Made by a program: the position numbers and the translations under genes. A DNA stretch of 64,000 nucleotides from contig NZ_JOFH01000004.1 in assembly GCF_000721235.1 (NCBI RefSeq), positions 62,001 through 126,000 on the forward strand, given 5' to 3'. Under the pieces are notes generated by a model. That model was not told the DNA's origin. It saw only the letters and a list, made by a program, of their open reading frames with translations, and searched no databases. This document shows, one piece after another, positions 8,087-16,853 of this stretch (position 1 is the first letter of the stretch; each line of letters begins with the position of its first letter). Origin of the DNA: Streptomyces olivaceus. GTDB lineage: Bacteria > Actinomycetota > Actinomycetes > Streptomycetales > Streptomycetaceae.

Positions 8087-9580
8087 ATGGCCGAGCACAC
8101 TCGACGGAGCGTTCTTCTCGGTGCCGCGGGCGTCGCCGCGGGCACCGGACTGGCCGGGGCGCGGGCACGGGCGGCATCCGGACCCGCGCCGGGGGCGGGA
8201 CACCGGTTCCCCTACCTGGAGGGGGCGTTCAAGCCCGTCGCCGAGGAGCTGACGGCCTTCGGCCTCCCGGTCACCGGACGCGTCCCGCGCGAGCTGAACG
8301 GGCGCTACCTGCGTACCGGTCCCAACGTCCTGGGACTGGAGGACCCGCGGGCCCACCACTGGATGCTCGGCGAGGGCATGGTCCACGGCGTGCGACTGCG
8401 GGAGGGGAAGGCCGAGTGGTACCGCAACCGGTGGGTCCGCTCCTCGGAGGTGGCACGGAAACTGGGCGAGCCGTACCCCGGCCCCGTCCCGCCGGACGAC
8501 TTCCCCTGCAACACCCACGTCATCGGCCACCGGGGGCGGGTGCTCGCACTCCAGGAGAGCGGTCCGCTGCCGTACGAGCTCGACGAGGAACTGGGCACCG
8601 TGGGCACGTACGACTTCCGGGGCACCCTGGAGGGCGCGTTCACGGCGCACACCAAGTTCGACGCGCACGCCGGGGAGCTGCACGCCATCGCCTACTACCC
8701 GGCCTGGGACCACGTGCGGCACCTCGTCGTGGACCCCGCCGGACGCGTCTCGCGCACGACGCGGATCCCCGTGGCCGATGCCCCGATGATCCACGACTTC
8801 GCCCTCACCGAGAACCACGTGGTCGTCCTTGACATGCCGGTCACCTTCGACAGGGCCGCCGCCGAGGGCGGGGCGCCGGTGCCGTACGTCTGGAACACCG
8901 CTCACCCGGCGCGCGTCGGCGTGGTTCCGCGGGCCGGCGGTGCCGCGCGGTGGTTCGAGGTCGACCCGGTGTACTACTCGCACACCCTCAACGCCTACGA
9001 GGAGGGAGAGCGGATCGTCGTCGACATGACGAACTTCCCCGCGCCCTTCCTCGTCGCCGGCAACGGCTCCGGCGGGCCTGGCGCGGTGGACACCGCGACC
9101 CTCGACCGGTGGACGATCGACCTGCGGCACGGAAGGGTGCGAACCAGGACGCTCGACGACCGCCCCCAGGAATTCCCCCGTGTCAACGAGTCGTTGGTCT
9201 CCCGCAGGCACCGGTACGGGTACACCGCGGCGGCGGCCGAGATGTCGCAGGCGTATCTGACCGCGGACGGCAACCCGCCCGACCGGGCCTTCGGCAACGC
9301 GCTCATCAAGCACGATCTGCTGCGCCACCGCACCGAAGTGCACCACCTGCCCCGGGGAGCCGCCGCGAGCGAGGCGGTCTACGTGCCGCGCGATCCCGCC
9401 GACCCGCGGGCGGCCGAGGACGACGGGTACACCGTCGCCTACGTGCACGACCCGGACCGCGGAGCCTCCGACCTGGTGATCCTCGCCGCACAGGACTTCA
9501 CCGGTGAGCCCGTGGCCCGGATCCATCTGCCCGGGCGCGTGCCCCTCGGGTTCCACGGCAGCTGGATCCCGGACGCCTGA
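8087..9580 (+). CDS. Carotenoid oxygenase (RPE65/CCD family), Tat-exported
   Basis: This 497-residue seven-bladed propeller enzyme should cleave a C=C bond in a carotenoid, stilbene or similar substrate using Fe(II) held by four histidines. Candidate ligands are visible in TAHTKFD, MIHDFALTENH, YYSHTLNAYEEG and the C-terminal GFHGSWIP. The N-terminus has a twin-arginine signal (TRRSVLLG) then AAGVAAGTGLAGARARAA, so export in folded form is likely. This is unusual for carotenoid cleavage enzymes, though known among actinobacterial family members. The start has GGGAG nearby. No carotenoid biosynthesis genes are next to it, so the substrate is open. Confidence 0.9.
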   Translation: MAEHTRRSVLLGAAGVAAGTGLAGARARAASGPAPGAGHRFPYLEGAFKPVAEELTAFGLPVTGRVPRELNGRYLRTGPNVLGLEDPRAHHWMLGEGMVHGVRLREGKAEWYRNRWVRSSEVARKLGEPYPGPVPPDDFPCNTHVIGHRGRVLALQESGPLPYELDEELGTVGTYDFRGTLEGAFTAHTKFDAHAGELHAIAYYPAWDHVRHLVVDPAGRVSRTTRIPVADAPMIHDFALTENHVVVLDMPVTFDRAAAEGGAPVPYVWNTAHPARVGVVPRAGGAARWFEVDPVYYSHTLNAYEEGERIVVDMTNFPAPFLVAGNGSGGPGAVDTATLDRWTIDLRHGRVRTRTLDDRPQEFPRVNESLVSRRHRYGYTAAAAEMSQAYLTADGNPPDRAFGNALIKHDLLRHRTEVHHLPRGAAASEAVYVPRDPADPRAAEDDGYTVAYVHDPDRGASDLVILAAQDFTGEPVARIHLPGRVPLGFHGSWIPDA

Positions 9581-9745
9581 CCCGGCCCCGGCGCGGAGCA
9601 CCGGGAAGGCGTTCACACTCATGTCGGATCCGTGCAGCTTTACGGCCGGGGTCATGGAAGCCGGACGAGCCCCCACAACTCGCCGTAGGCCACCGGTCGA
9701 CTCCGTGATAACACGAGGTGATCAACTCGAAAGGGCCTACGACTC

Positions 9746-10405
9746 ATGGGTATCTTCAGCCGCCGCCAGACCACCACCGTCGAGCCCCCGCCGGCCGCCG
9801 GCCCGGGTCACTTCGCCGCCGCCCCCGCCGCACCCGCCCCGGGAGCACCCACGCTGGACCCGGCCCTTCGCGCGCTGACCGGACAGTGGTCCATCGACCG
9901 TCCGCACAGCCGGATCGGCTTCTCCGTGCGGCACGCCATGGTCACCACCGTCCGCGGCGCCTTCACCGACTACGACAGCGCCCTCTACTTCGACGGGGCC
10001 CGCCCCTCCGAGTCCCGGGCCGAGCTGGTCATCCGCGTGGCCAGCGTCGACACCGGCGTCGAGCAGCGGGACGGGCACCTCGTCGGCAAGGACTTCTTCG
10101 ACGCGCGCCGCTACCCCGAGATGACCTTCCGCAGCACGTCCACCGTCCACGAGGGCGGCGAGACCTTCCGTATGACGGGTGACCTCACGATCCGCGACAC
10201 CACCCGGCCCGTCGAGCTCCAACTGGACTACCTCGGTTCGGTCATGGACCCCTTCGGCTACGAGCGGGCCGGGTTCGACGGCACCACCACCATCGACCGC
10301 AGGGACTGGGGCCTCGTCTACAACCAGCGGCTCGACGCGGGCGGCAGCATGGTGAGTGAGAAGGTCCGTCTGCAGTTCGACATCTCCGCGATCCGGACCG
10401 TCTGA
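9746..10405 (+). CDS. YceI-family protein
   Basis: This 219-residue protein has a Pro/Ala-rich N-terminal stretch (about residues 10-40), then a complete YceI lipocalin-like barrel: WSIDRPHSRIGFSVRHAMV, a central YPEMTFRST strand, and the end KVRLQFDISAIRTV. YceI proteins bind polyisoprenoids or other hydrophobic ligands. There is no clear signal peptide, so a cytoplasmic form is likely, as in many actinobacterial homologues. ATG at 9746 follows AAAGGG. It runs in the same direction as the carotenoid oxygenase, 165 nt downstream; a link through isoprenoid ligands is only inference. Confidence 0.9.
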   Translation: MGIFSRRQTTTVEPPPAAGPGHFAAAPAAPAPGAPTLDPALRALTGQWSIDRPHSRIGFSVRHAMVTTVRGAFTDYDSALYFDGARPSESRAELVIRVASVDTGVEQRDGHLVGKDFFDARRYPEMTFRSTSTVHEGGETFRMTGDLTIRDTTRPVELQLDYLGSVMDPFGYERAGFDGTTTIDRRDWGLVYNQRLDAGGSMVSEKVRLQFDISAIRTV

Positions 10406-10453
10406 CCGGCCCGCCCGGGCGCCGCCGAACAGCTCCGCCGGGAGCGGCGGTCA

Positions 10454-10482
10454 CCTCCCGCAGCGGGTGTTCCTGCGGGAGG
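10454..10482. terminator. Bidirectional hairpin between convergent YceI and EF-hand genes
   Basis: Perfect 10-bp arms CCTCCCGCAG (10454-10463) and CTGCGGGAGG (10473-10482) enclose a 9-nt loop. The hairpin lies centrally between the two convergent stop codons (10405 and 10532) and can serve either strand. Confidence 0.7.
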
Positions 10483-10531
10483 AACCGCCAAGGCCGGGCC
10501 GGAAACTCGTCGCGCTCGGCGGAGGACGGGG

Positions 10532-11071
10532 TCAGCCCGAGGCGCTCGCGGTGAGGTGGTCGCCGGGGATGCCGGACTTCTCCGGCCGGTAGTAGTCCCG
10601 GATGCCGTCCGCCCAGGTGGCCACCCGGACGCGGTCGCTCCCGTCCGGCCCGAAGGCGTCGAACAGCGTCTCGATGTTGCGGCGCCGGAAACCGATGGCG
10701 ACCATCAGGGCGAGGAACTCCGGGCGGGCGACGAGGCCGTCCCCGTCGGGGTCGCCCATCGCGGCGAGCGCCTCGGCGAACTCGTCCACGGCGGCGTCGA
10801 AGCGCTGCGGATTGAGGACGACGGACTCGAACTCCTCGGGGCTGATCCGCCCGTCCCCGTTCGCGTCCAGCTCGGCCAGGAGCGTGTCCCAGTACTGGCG
10901 GAAGGACCGGGCGAGCCGGTCCTTCAGGGCGTCGCCGGCCGCCGGCACGGCCGCCACGACGCGGCTGCTCATCAGGTCGAAGTCGGCGAGTTCCAGGTAG
11001 CCGTTGCCGTCGGCGTCGAAGAGGGAGAAGACCAACCGGGCGCGGTCGGTCGCCTCGCTGGTGGGCGTCAT
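10532..11071 (-). CDS. EF-hand calcium-binding protein (calerythrin-like)
   Basis: This 179-residue cytoplasmic protein has three canonical 12-residue EF-hand loops: residues 19-30 (DADGNGYLELAD), 69-80 (DANGDGRISPEE) and 107-118 (DPDGDGLVARPE). A fourth, degenerate loop lies near residues 141-152. The spacing matches calerythrin and Streptomyces Cab proteins, which buffer or sense Ca2+. ATG at 11071 has AGAGGTG upstream; the longer frame lacks coding character. Loop 3 ends in Glu, loop 1 in Asp, so affinities may differ. Confidence 0.9.
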   Translation of the reverse strand: MTPTSEATDRARLVFSLFDADGNGYLELADFDLMSSRVVAAVPAAGDALKDRLARSFRQYWDTLLAELDANGDGRISPEEFESVVLNPQRFDAAVDEFAEALAAMGDPDGDGLVARPEFLALMVAIGFRRRNIETLFDAFGPDGSDRVRVATWADGIRDYYRPEKSGIPGDHLTASASG

Positions 11072-11267
11072 GGTGCACCTCTGGATTTCCGGGTGGGTTG
11101 CCGCATTCCGATGCGGTCCGGGCTCCGCGCCCCGACTGCCCGTCCACTGTCCGCCCGTTTCCCCGCGATCGACGGGAAAGTCCCCGCTGTGCACACGATC
11201 GGGCGGAGTCCGCCCGGCCGTGCATGAAACGCCCCGGCCCTGGACAACGCCGGGTGAACGGCGTGGT

Positions 11268-12602
11268 TCAGGGCTGTGCGGGCTCGCCGACCGCCGGGGC
11301 GGGGCCGGGGTCCTCCGCGTCCGGTGCGGCGGACCCGGTGCCGTGGCCGGCCGCCCGGCGCAGCGCGTCCTCGTCGGTCCGGGCGTCGTAACCGATCAGC
11401 TTGGGCAGCGCGGTGGCGAGCAGGCCCACCGTGGCGACGCAGGCGACGCCGCCCGTCCAGATCGCCGGGCGGGCGCCGGTCCAGCCGGCCATGGCCCCGG
11501 CGCGGACCTGTCCGAGCTGGGGGCCGATGCTGTAGGAGAGGACCTCGATGCCGGCCAGCCGGCCCCGGAGCCGGTCGGGGATGGTCTGGTTCCAGATGGT
11601 CGAGCGGCCCAGGCCGCTGAGCATGTCGCCCGCCCCGGCCAGGGCGAGGCAGGCCAGCACCAGCCAGACGTTCGCGGTCCAGCCGGCCGCGGCGATGGCC
11701 GCGCCCCAGCCCGCCGCGCCGAACACCACCAGCAGCCCGTGCCGGTGGGTCCGGGACACCCAGCCGCTGGTGAGACTGACGAGCAGCGATCCGACGGCTC
11801 CCGCCGAGTACATCAGCCCGAGCGCCCAGTCCGCGTCCAGCTCGTCGGCCAGGAAGGGGAAGATGGTGTTCGGGAAGGCGAAGAACATCGCCGCCAGGTC
11901 GACGGCGTAGGTGCCGAGCAGGACCGGCCGCGACCAGGCGTACCGGGCCCCTTCCGCGATGCCCCGCAGGGACGGCCGGTCCGCGTGCTCGGCCGGTGGT
12001 GCGGGCGACAGCCTGCGGCACATCAGGACCGACGCGGCGAAGCTGACCACCGTGGTGGTGTACGCGGCGACGTTGCCCGCGTAGGCCACGACCAGGCCGG
12101 CCAGCGCGGGGCCGCCGATCGCGCCGGCCTGCCAGCGCAGGGCGTTCAGCGCGGCCGCCGCGGGAAGCTGGTCGTGCGGGACGATCCGGGCCATCAGGGA
12201 GTCCAGGGCGGGCCGCTGGAGTCCGGCGAGCGCCGCCACCCCGGCCGCGACCACGTACAGCGGCCACAGCATGGGACTCGGCAGGAGCGCGTTCAGCAGC
12301 AGGACGGCCGCCGACAGTCCCAGGCCCGCCTCGGTCAGGACGATGACCTTGCGGCGGTCCACCGCGTCGGCGAGTGCCCCGCCGTAGAGCCCGAAGACCA
12401 CCAGCGGTACGAGTTCGACGGCGCCCATCACGCCGACCGCGAGCGGGGAGCCCGTGAGGTCCTTGATCTGGAGCGGCAGCGCGATCAGCGCCATGACGCT
12501 GCCGAGGTACGTGACGAGCCCCTGCACCCACAGGAGGCGGAAGTCCCGGGAGGAGCGCCAGGGGGCGAGGTCGGGCAGCAGGGCGGCGAGCCTGCGGGAC
12601 AC
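11268..12602 (-). CDS. MFS siderophore exporter, EntS-like
   Basis: This 444-residue transporter has about 12 membrane segments. The start GTG at 12602 lies 2 nt after the stop of the ABC ATPase, so translation is coupled. Features match the EntS/MFS_3 branch: an early FRLLWVQGLVTYLGSVMALIALPLQ segment, the loop GGALADAVDRRK, and the mid-protein RPVLLGTYAVDLAAMFFA. EntS exports enterobactin, and placement at the end of an iron-siderophore uptake operon argues for siderophore export or recycling. The Pro/Ala-rich tail of about 35 residues is probably disordered. Confidence 0.85.
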   Translation of the reverse strand: MSRRLAALLPDLAPWRSSRDFRLLWVQGLVTYLGSVMALIALPLQIKDLTGSPLAVGVMGAVELVPLVVFGLYGGALADAVDRRKVIVLTEAGLGLSAAVLLLNALLPSPMLWPLYVVAAGVAALAGLQRPALDSLMARIVPHDQLPAAAALNALRWQAGAIGGPALAGLVVAYAGNVAAYTTTVVSFAASVLMCRRLSPAPPAEHADRPSLRGIAEGARYAWSRPVLLGTYAVDLAAMFFAFPNTIFPFLADELDADWALGLMYSAGAVGSLLVSLTSGWVSRTHRHGLLVVFGAAGWGAAIAAAGWTANVWLVLACLALAGAGDMLSGLGRSTIWNQTIPDRLRGRLAGIEVLSYSIGPQLGQVRAGAMAGWTGARPAIWTGGVACVATVGLLATALPKLIGYDARTDEDALRRAAGHGTGSAAPDAEDPGPAPAVGEPAQP

Positions 12603-12604
12603 GG

Positions 12605-13498
12605 TCAGCGGCTCCCGGCCGGTGCGGACGGCTCGGGCCGGCCGGCGGGCGCGGTCCCGTCGTCCACGGTCTCGGCCTCCGCGGTCTCGTCGTCCGCGGC
12701 CCTCGTGTGGTGGCGTCCGATCGGGAGGACGAGGGGCCGGCCGGAGACCGGGTCCTCGATGACGCGGCTCTCCATGCCGTAGACGGACCGGACCATGTCC
12801 CGCGTCATGACGTCCTCGGTGGGGCCGGCGGCGTGCAGGCCCCCGGAGGCCAGGGCGATGAGCCGGTCCGCGTAGCGCGCCGCCAGGTTGAGGTCGTGCA
12901 GGACCATGACGATCGTGGTGCCGCGGGTGCGGTTCAGGTCGGTCAGCAGGTCGAGGACCTCGACCTGGTGGCTGATGTCGAGGAAGGTGGTGGGCTCGTC
13001 GAGCAGCAGCAGGTCGGTCTGCTGGGCCAGCGCCATCGCGATCCACACGCGCTGGCGCTGACCGCCGGAGAGTTCGTCGACCGACCGGTCCATCAGGTCC
13101 GTGGTCTGCGTGGCCTCCAGTGCGGCGGCGACCGCCGCGTCGTCCTTCGCCGTCCAGCGGGAGAACGCCCGCTGGTGGGGGTGGCGGCCCCGGCCGACCA
13201 GGTCGAGCACCGTGATGCCCTCCGGGGTGACCGGCGACTGGGGCAGCAGGCCCAGGGTGCGGGCGAGTTCCTTCGCGGGGGTGCGGTGGACCTCCCGGCC
13301 GTCCAGGACGACGCGGCCCGCGCGCGGCGCGAGGAGCCGGGACATCGAGCGCAGCAGGGTCGACTTGCCGCAGGCGTTGGCCCCGACGATCACCGTGATC
13401 CTCCCGGCGGCGAGGGTCAGGTCGAGGCCCTCGATGACCGTGCGGTCGCCGTAGCCGAGCGTGAGGTCCTCGGTGGACAGGGAGTGGGACGCGGTCAC
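12605..13498 (-). CDS. Iron-siderophore ABC transporter ATP-binding protein (FepC-type)
   Basis: This 297-residue ATPase has Walker A GANACGKST (about residues 37-45), signature LSGGQRQR, Walker B LLLLDEPTTFLD, and the H-loop HDLN. The alanine- and cysteine-containing Walker A is typical of FepC/FhuC importers. GTG at 13498 overlaps the upstream permease stop by 4 bp (GTGA). The final 45 residues are an acidic, Ala/Pro-rich extension beyond the usual family end. It powers uptake through the two FecCD permeases encoded immediately upstream. Confidence 0.93.
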   Translation of the reverse strand: MTASHSLSTEDLTLGYGDRTVIEGLDLTLAAGRITVIVGANACGKSTLLRSMSRLLAPRAGRVVLDGREVHRTPAKELARTLGLLPQSPVTPEGITVLDLVGRGRHPHQRAFSRWTAKDDAAVAAALEATQTTDLMDRSVDELSGGQRQRVWIAMALAQQTDLLLLDEPTTFLDISHQVEVLDLLTDLNRTRGTTIVMVLHDLNLAARYADRLIALASGGLHAAGPTEDVMTRDMVRSVYGMESRVIEDPVSGRPLVLPIGRHHTRAADDETAEAETVDDGTAPAGRPEPSAPAGSR

Positions 13499-14547
13499 AG
13501 TGAGCCTCCGGCCCGGTTGGTGCGGACGATCAGGTAGACGAGGTAGGGCGCGCCGAGGACGCCGGTGACGACGCCCACGGGGTAGCGGGTGTCGAAGGCG
13601 TACTGGCCGGTGAAGTCGGCGACCAGCACGAGCAGGGCGCCGACCAGGCCGGCGGGGACCAGCAGGGAGCCGCCGGTGCCGACCAGGCGGGCGGCGATCG
13701 GGCCGGAGAGGAACGCGACGAAGGCGATCGGTCCGGCGGCCGCGGTAGCGAAGGCGATGAGGCCGACGGCCGCGACGATGACGACGACGCGGGTGCGTTC
13801 GACGCGGACGCCGAGCGCGGAGGCCGTGTCGTCGCCGAGGCTCAGGGCGCTCAGGTCGCGGGCCCGGGACAGCAGCACCGGTACGAGCACCAGCACGGCG
13901 AGGACCGCGGGCACCGTCTCCTCCCAGGTGGTGCCGTTCAGGCTGCCGGTGAGCCAGCGCATCGCCTCCTGGAGGTCCCACTCGCCGGCCTGCGACAGGA
14001 CGTAGGAGGTGAGGCTGTCGAGGAGGGCGGCCATGCCGATGCCGATGAGGATGAGCCGCGTGCCGGCGACGCCGTCGCGGAACGCGAGCGTGTACACGAG
14101 CAGCGCCACCCCGAGCGCGGCGGCGATCGCGACGGCCGAGACCTCGGTGCCGCTCAGCGAGAACGTCACGATGGCGACGGCCGCCGCCGCGCTCGCCCCC
14201 GCGCTGATGCCGATGATGTCGGGGCTGGCCAGCGGGTTGCGGAGCATCGTCTGGAAGGTGACGCCGGCGATGCCGAAGCTGAATCCGGCGGTCAGGGCGA
14301 GCACCGCCCGGGGCAGGCGCAGCCGGCCGACGGTGAACGAGGCGCCGGGCACGTCGTCCCCCATGATCACGCGCAGCACGTCGTGGGCGGGGTAGAAGGT
14401 GTGACCGGCCATCAGGGTGGTGACGAACGCGGCGACGACCAGGACGAGCAGGGTCAGGACGAGCAGCCGTCGCCGGTAGGCGCCGCGGACGCGGGTCCGG
14501 GTGACGGTCCGCAGCGTGGGGGTGTCGCCGACGGCGGGGGCGCTCAC
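13495..14547 (-). CDS. FecCD-family siderophore permease, second subunit
   Basis: This 350-residue inner-membrane permease has about 10 helices. FecCD hallmarks include RLPRAVLALTAGFSFGIAG, QTMLRNPLASPDIIGISAGA and the ATPase-coupling region around GPIAFVAFLSGPIAARL. GTG at 14547 overlaps the preceding permease stop by 4 bp. It should form a heterodimer with the product of 14544-15587. Confidence 0.93.
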   Translation of the reverse strand: MSAPAVGDTPTLRTVTRTRVRGAYRRRLLVLTLLVLVVAAFVTTLMAGHTFYPAHDVLRVIMGDDVPGASFTVGRLRLPRAVLALTAGFSFGIAGVTFQTMLRNPLASPDIIGISAGASAAAAVAIVTFSLSGTEVSAVAIAAALGVALLVYTLAFRDGVAGTRLILIGIGMAALLDSLTSYVLSQAGEWDLQEAMRWLTGSLNGTTWEETVPAVLAVLVLVPVLLSRARDLSALSLGDDTASALGVRVERTRVVVIVAAVGLIAFATAAAGPIAFVAFLSGPIAARLVGTGGSLLVPAGLVGALLVLVADFTGQYAFDTRYPVGVVTGVLGAPYLVYLIVRTNRAGGSL

Positions 14548-15587
14548 AGGGATCTGACCTTCTGTCGGCGGACGATGTGGATGAAGAAGGGGGCGCCGAT
14601 GATGGCGGTCAGGATGCCCACGTCGATCTCGGAGGGCCGGGCCACGACCCGTCCGACCACGTCCGCCGCCGTGAGGAGGACGGCACCGCCGAGCGCGGCG
14701 AACGGCAGCAGCCAGCGGTGGTCGACGCCGACGAGGAGCCGGCAGGTGTGCGGGACGAGCAGGCCGACGAAGGCGATCGGTCCGGCGACGGCGGTGGACG
14801 CGCCGCAGAGCACGACGGCGCCGAGCGCCGAGGTGGCCCGTACGAGGGCCACCCGCTCGCCGAGCCCGGCCGCCAGGTCGTCGCCCAGGGCCAGGGAGTT
14901 GAGGGCACGGGCGGAGGCGAGGCAGAGCAGGAACCCGGCCGCGAGGAACGGGACGACGCTGCCGAGCTGGGAGTAGGAGGCTCCCCCGACCCCGCCGATC
15001 TGCCAGAGCCGGAAGGTGTCGGAGATGTCGTTGCGCGGCAGGACGACCGCGCTGACCAGGGAGGCGAGCGCGGCCGAGATGGCGGCGCCGGCGAGGGCCA
15101 GCTTGAGCGGGGTCGCGCCGCCGCGGCCCAGCGAGCCGACGGTGTAGACGAATCCGGCGGTCAGCGCCGCTCCGGTCATCGCGACCCAGATGTACCCGGA
15201 CGCCGAGGCGAGGCCGAAGTGGGCGATGGCGGTGACGACGGCCAGCGAGGCGCCCATGTTGACGCCGAGGATGCCCGGGTCGGCGAGCGGGTTGCGGGTC
15301 ACTCCCTGCATGACCGTGCCGGAGACGCCGAGGGCGGCGCCCACGACGACGGCGAGGAGGGTGCGCGGTACGCGTTTGGTGACCGAGGCCTCCTCCAGGG
15401 TCTGGTCCGCTCCGCCGAGGGCGGACCACACGTCGGACCAGGCGACGTCGCGGGAGCCGAAGGCGAGGGAGGCGGTCATCACGGCGAGCAGGACGGCCGC
15501 GAGGACCAGGAGCCAGGTCACGCGGACGCGTGCCGAACGCCGCACGGGGGCGGTGTTCGGCACGCTCAGGGTCTGGGTGGCGGTCAC
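14544..15587 (-). CDS. FecCD-family siderophore permease, first subunit
   Basis: This 347-residue permease has about 10 membrane helices with the family signatures VPRTLLAVVVGAALGVSG, MQGVTRNPLADPGILGVNMG and GPIAFVGLLVPHTCRLLVG. GTG at 15587 overlaps the stop of the binding-protein gene by 4 bp. Overlaps of this kind at three successive junctions show a tightly coupled operon. Confidence 0.93.
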   Translation of the reverse strand: MTATQTLSVPNTAPVRRSARVRVTWLLVLAAVLLAVMTASLAFGSRDVAWSDVWSALGGADQTLEEASVTKRVPRTLLAVVVGAALGVSGTVMQGVTRNPLADPGILGVNMGASLAVVTAIAHFGLASASGYIWVAMTGAALTAGFVYTVGSLGRGGATPLKLALAGAAISAALASLVSAVVLPRNDISDTFRLWQIGGVGGASYSQLGSVVPFLAAGFLLCLASARALNSLALGDDLAAGLGERVALVRATSALGAVVLCGASTAVAGPIAFVGLLVPHTCRLLVGVDHRWLLPFAALGGAVLLTAADVVGRVVARPSEIDVGILTAIIGAPFFIHIVRRQKVRSL

Positions 15588-16633
15588 GCGGCCTTGTCCG
15601 CGGCCTCGGCGAGCGCCTTCACGTAGTCGTCGAGGACGTACGGGATGGAGAGCGGGGTCGGGTTGGCGGCGGTGGCCAGCGGGGTGCTGCCGGGCAGCAG
15701 GTAGATGGAGTCCTGCTTGACGGCGTTCAGCTTGGAGGTGAGCGGGTCCTTCTTGAGTGCGCCGAGCAGTTCGCCCGTGTCGTCGCCGTAGCCGGTGACG
15801 ATGTCGACGTCGTTGAAGTCGTCGATGCGTTCGGCGCTCTTGGTGAGGACGAACTTCTCGGTGTCCTTGGACGGCTCGGAGACGCTGGCCGGGATCTTCA
15901 TGCCGAGGTCGGTGAAGAACTGCGTGCGGGTGTCGTGCGTGGTGTAGAAGCCGACCTCACTGACGTCCTTGGAGGACACGTGGGTCATGAACATAGCCGT
16001 CTTCCCCTTGATCTGGGGGTACTTGGCGGCGGTCTTGGTGATCTGCCCCTCAAGGTCGCCGATCAGCTTGTCACCCTCGTCGGCCAGGCCGATGGCTTTG
16101 CTGTTGAGCTTGATGATGTCGCGCCACGGGGTCGCCCAGGCCGCTTCGGGGTAGGCGACGACGGGGGCGATCTGGCTGAGGGTCTCGTAGTCCTCGGCGG
16201 TCAGCCCGGAGTAGGCGGCGAGGATGACGTCGGGCTTGGTGTCGGCGACGGCCTCGAAGTCGATGCCGTCGGTCTCGTCGAACAGCACGGGCGTCTTGGC
16301 GCCGAGTTCCTTGAGGCGGTCCTCCGTCCAGGGCAGGACGCCGTTGCCGTCGTCGTCGCCGAAGTTGGCCTTGGCCATGCCGACGGGAACGACGCCGAGG
16401 GCGAGCGGCACCTCGTCGTTGGCCCAGTTGACGGTGGCGACGCGCTCGGGCTTCTCGGGGACGGTGGTGGTCCCGAGCGCGTGCTTGATCGTCACGGGGA
16501 ACTGGCCGGCACCGTCTGCGCCGGCACCTGCGGCGCTGCTGTCGTCCTTGGCGTCGTCCTGGCCGCCGCAGGCGGTGAGGCCGAACAGGAGGGCGGCCGC
16601 GAGGGCGAGCACGCGAAGGCGGGGTGTTCTCAT
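15584..16633 (-). CDS. Iron-siderophore ABC transporter substrate-binding lipoprotein
   Basis: This 349-residue protein has a type II signal with lipobox LTAC (Cys22), so it is lipid-anchored outside the membrane. The mature part is FhuD/FepB-like: PERVATVNWANDEVPLALGVVPVG, KPDVILAAYSGLT, and a C-terminal IPYVLDDYVKALAEAADKAA helix. It would bind an Fe(III)-siderophore and deliver it to the FecCD permeases. ATG at 16633 is used; an in-frame GTG 15 nt upstream is an alternative because the Shine-Dalgarno is weak. The upstream iron box (16722-16740) indicates iron repression. Confidence 0.92.
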   Translation of the reverse strand: MRTPRLRVLALAAALLFGLTACGGQDDAKDDSSAAGAGADGAGQFPVTIKHALGTTTVPEKPERVATVNWANDEVPLALGVVPVGMAKANFGDDDGNGVLPWTEDRLKELGAKTPVLFDETDGIDFEAVADTKPDVILAAYSGLTAEDYETLSQIAPVVAYPEAAWATPWRDIIKLNSKAIGLADEGDKLIGDLEGQITKTAAKYPQIKGKTAMFMTHVSSKDVSEVGFYTTHDTRTQFFTDLGMKIPASVSEPSKDTEKFVLTKSAERIDDFNDVDIVTGYGDDTGELLGALKKDPLTSKLNAVKQDSIYLLPGSTPLATAANPTPLSIPYVLDDYVKALAEAADKAA

Positions 16634-16721
16634 CGACCCGGGGTTCACTCTCGGTCGGGGTGACGGGCGCGCGCGTCCGCAGCTGTGGACGCGCGAACCC
16701 GCACCGCAGTTGCACTGAAGG

Positions 16722-16740
16722 TTAGGTAAGGCTTGCCTGC
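16722..16740. promoter_or_regulatory. Iron box (IdeR/DmdR1-type operator)
   Basis: TTAGGTAAGGCTTGCCTGC matches 14 of 19 positions of the actinobacterial iron-box consensus TTAGGTTAGGCTAACCTAA. It begins 2 nt beyond the -10 element of the minus-strand promoter at 16743-16771, covering the expected transcription start. Iron-loaded DmdR1/IdeR should therefore repress the siderophore operon. Confidence 0.85.
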
Positions 16741-16742
16741 AT

Positions 16743-16771
16743 AGACTAGAGAGCCGGTGGGCACGCTTCAA
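16743..16771 (-). promoter_or_regulatory. Sigma-70-type promoter of the siderophore operon
   Basis: On the minus strand TTGAAG (16771-16766) and TAGTCT (16748-16743) are separated by 17 nt. The promoter fires towards the binding-lipoprotein gene, about 110 nt away, and is overlapped downstream by the iron box. Confidence 0.7.
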
Positions 16772-16853
16772 TCGAGACTTTGTGACACGCCTTGTCGCGA
16801 TCGGGACACGCAGGACCCCGGGCCCTGCGCGCGGGGCGCACCGCCCGACGTCG

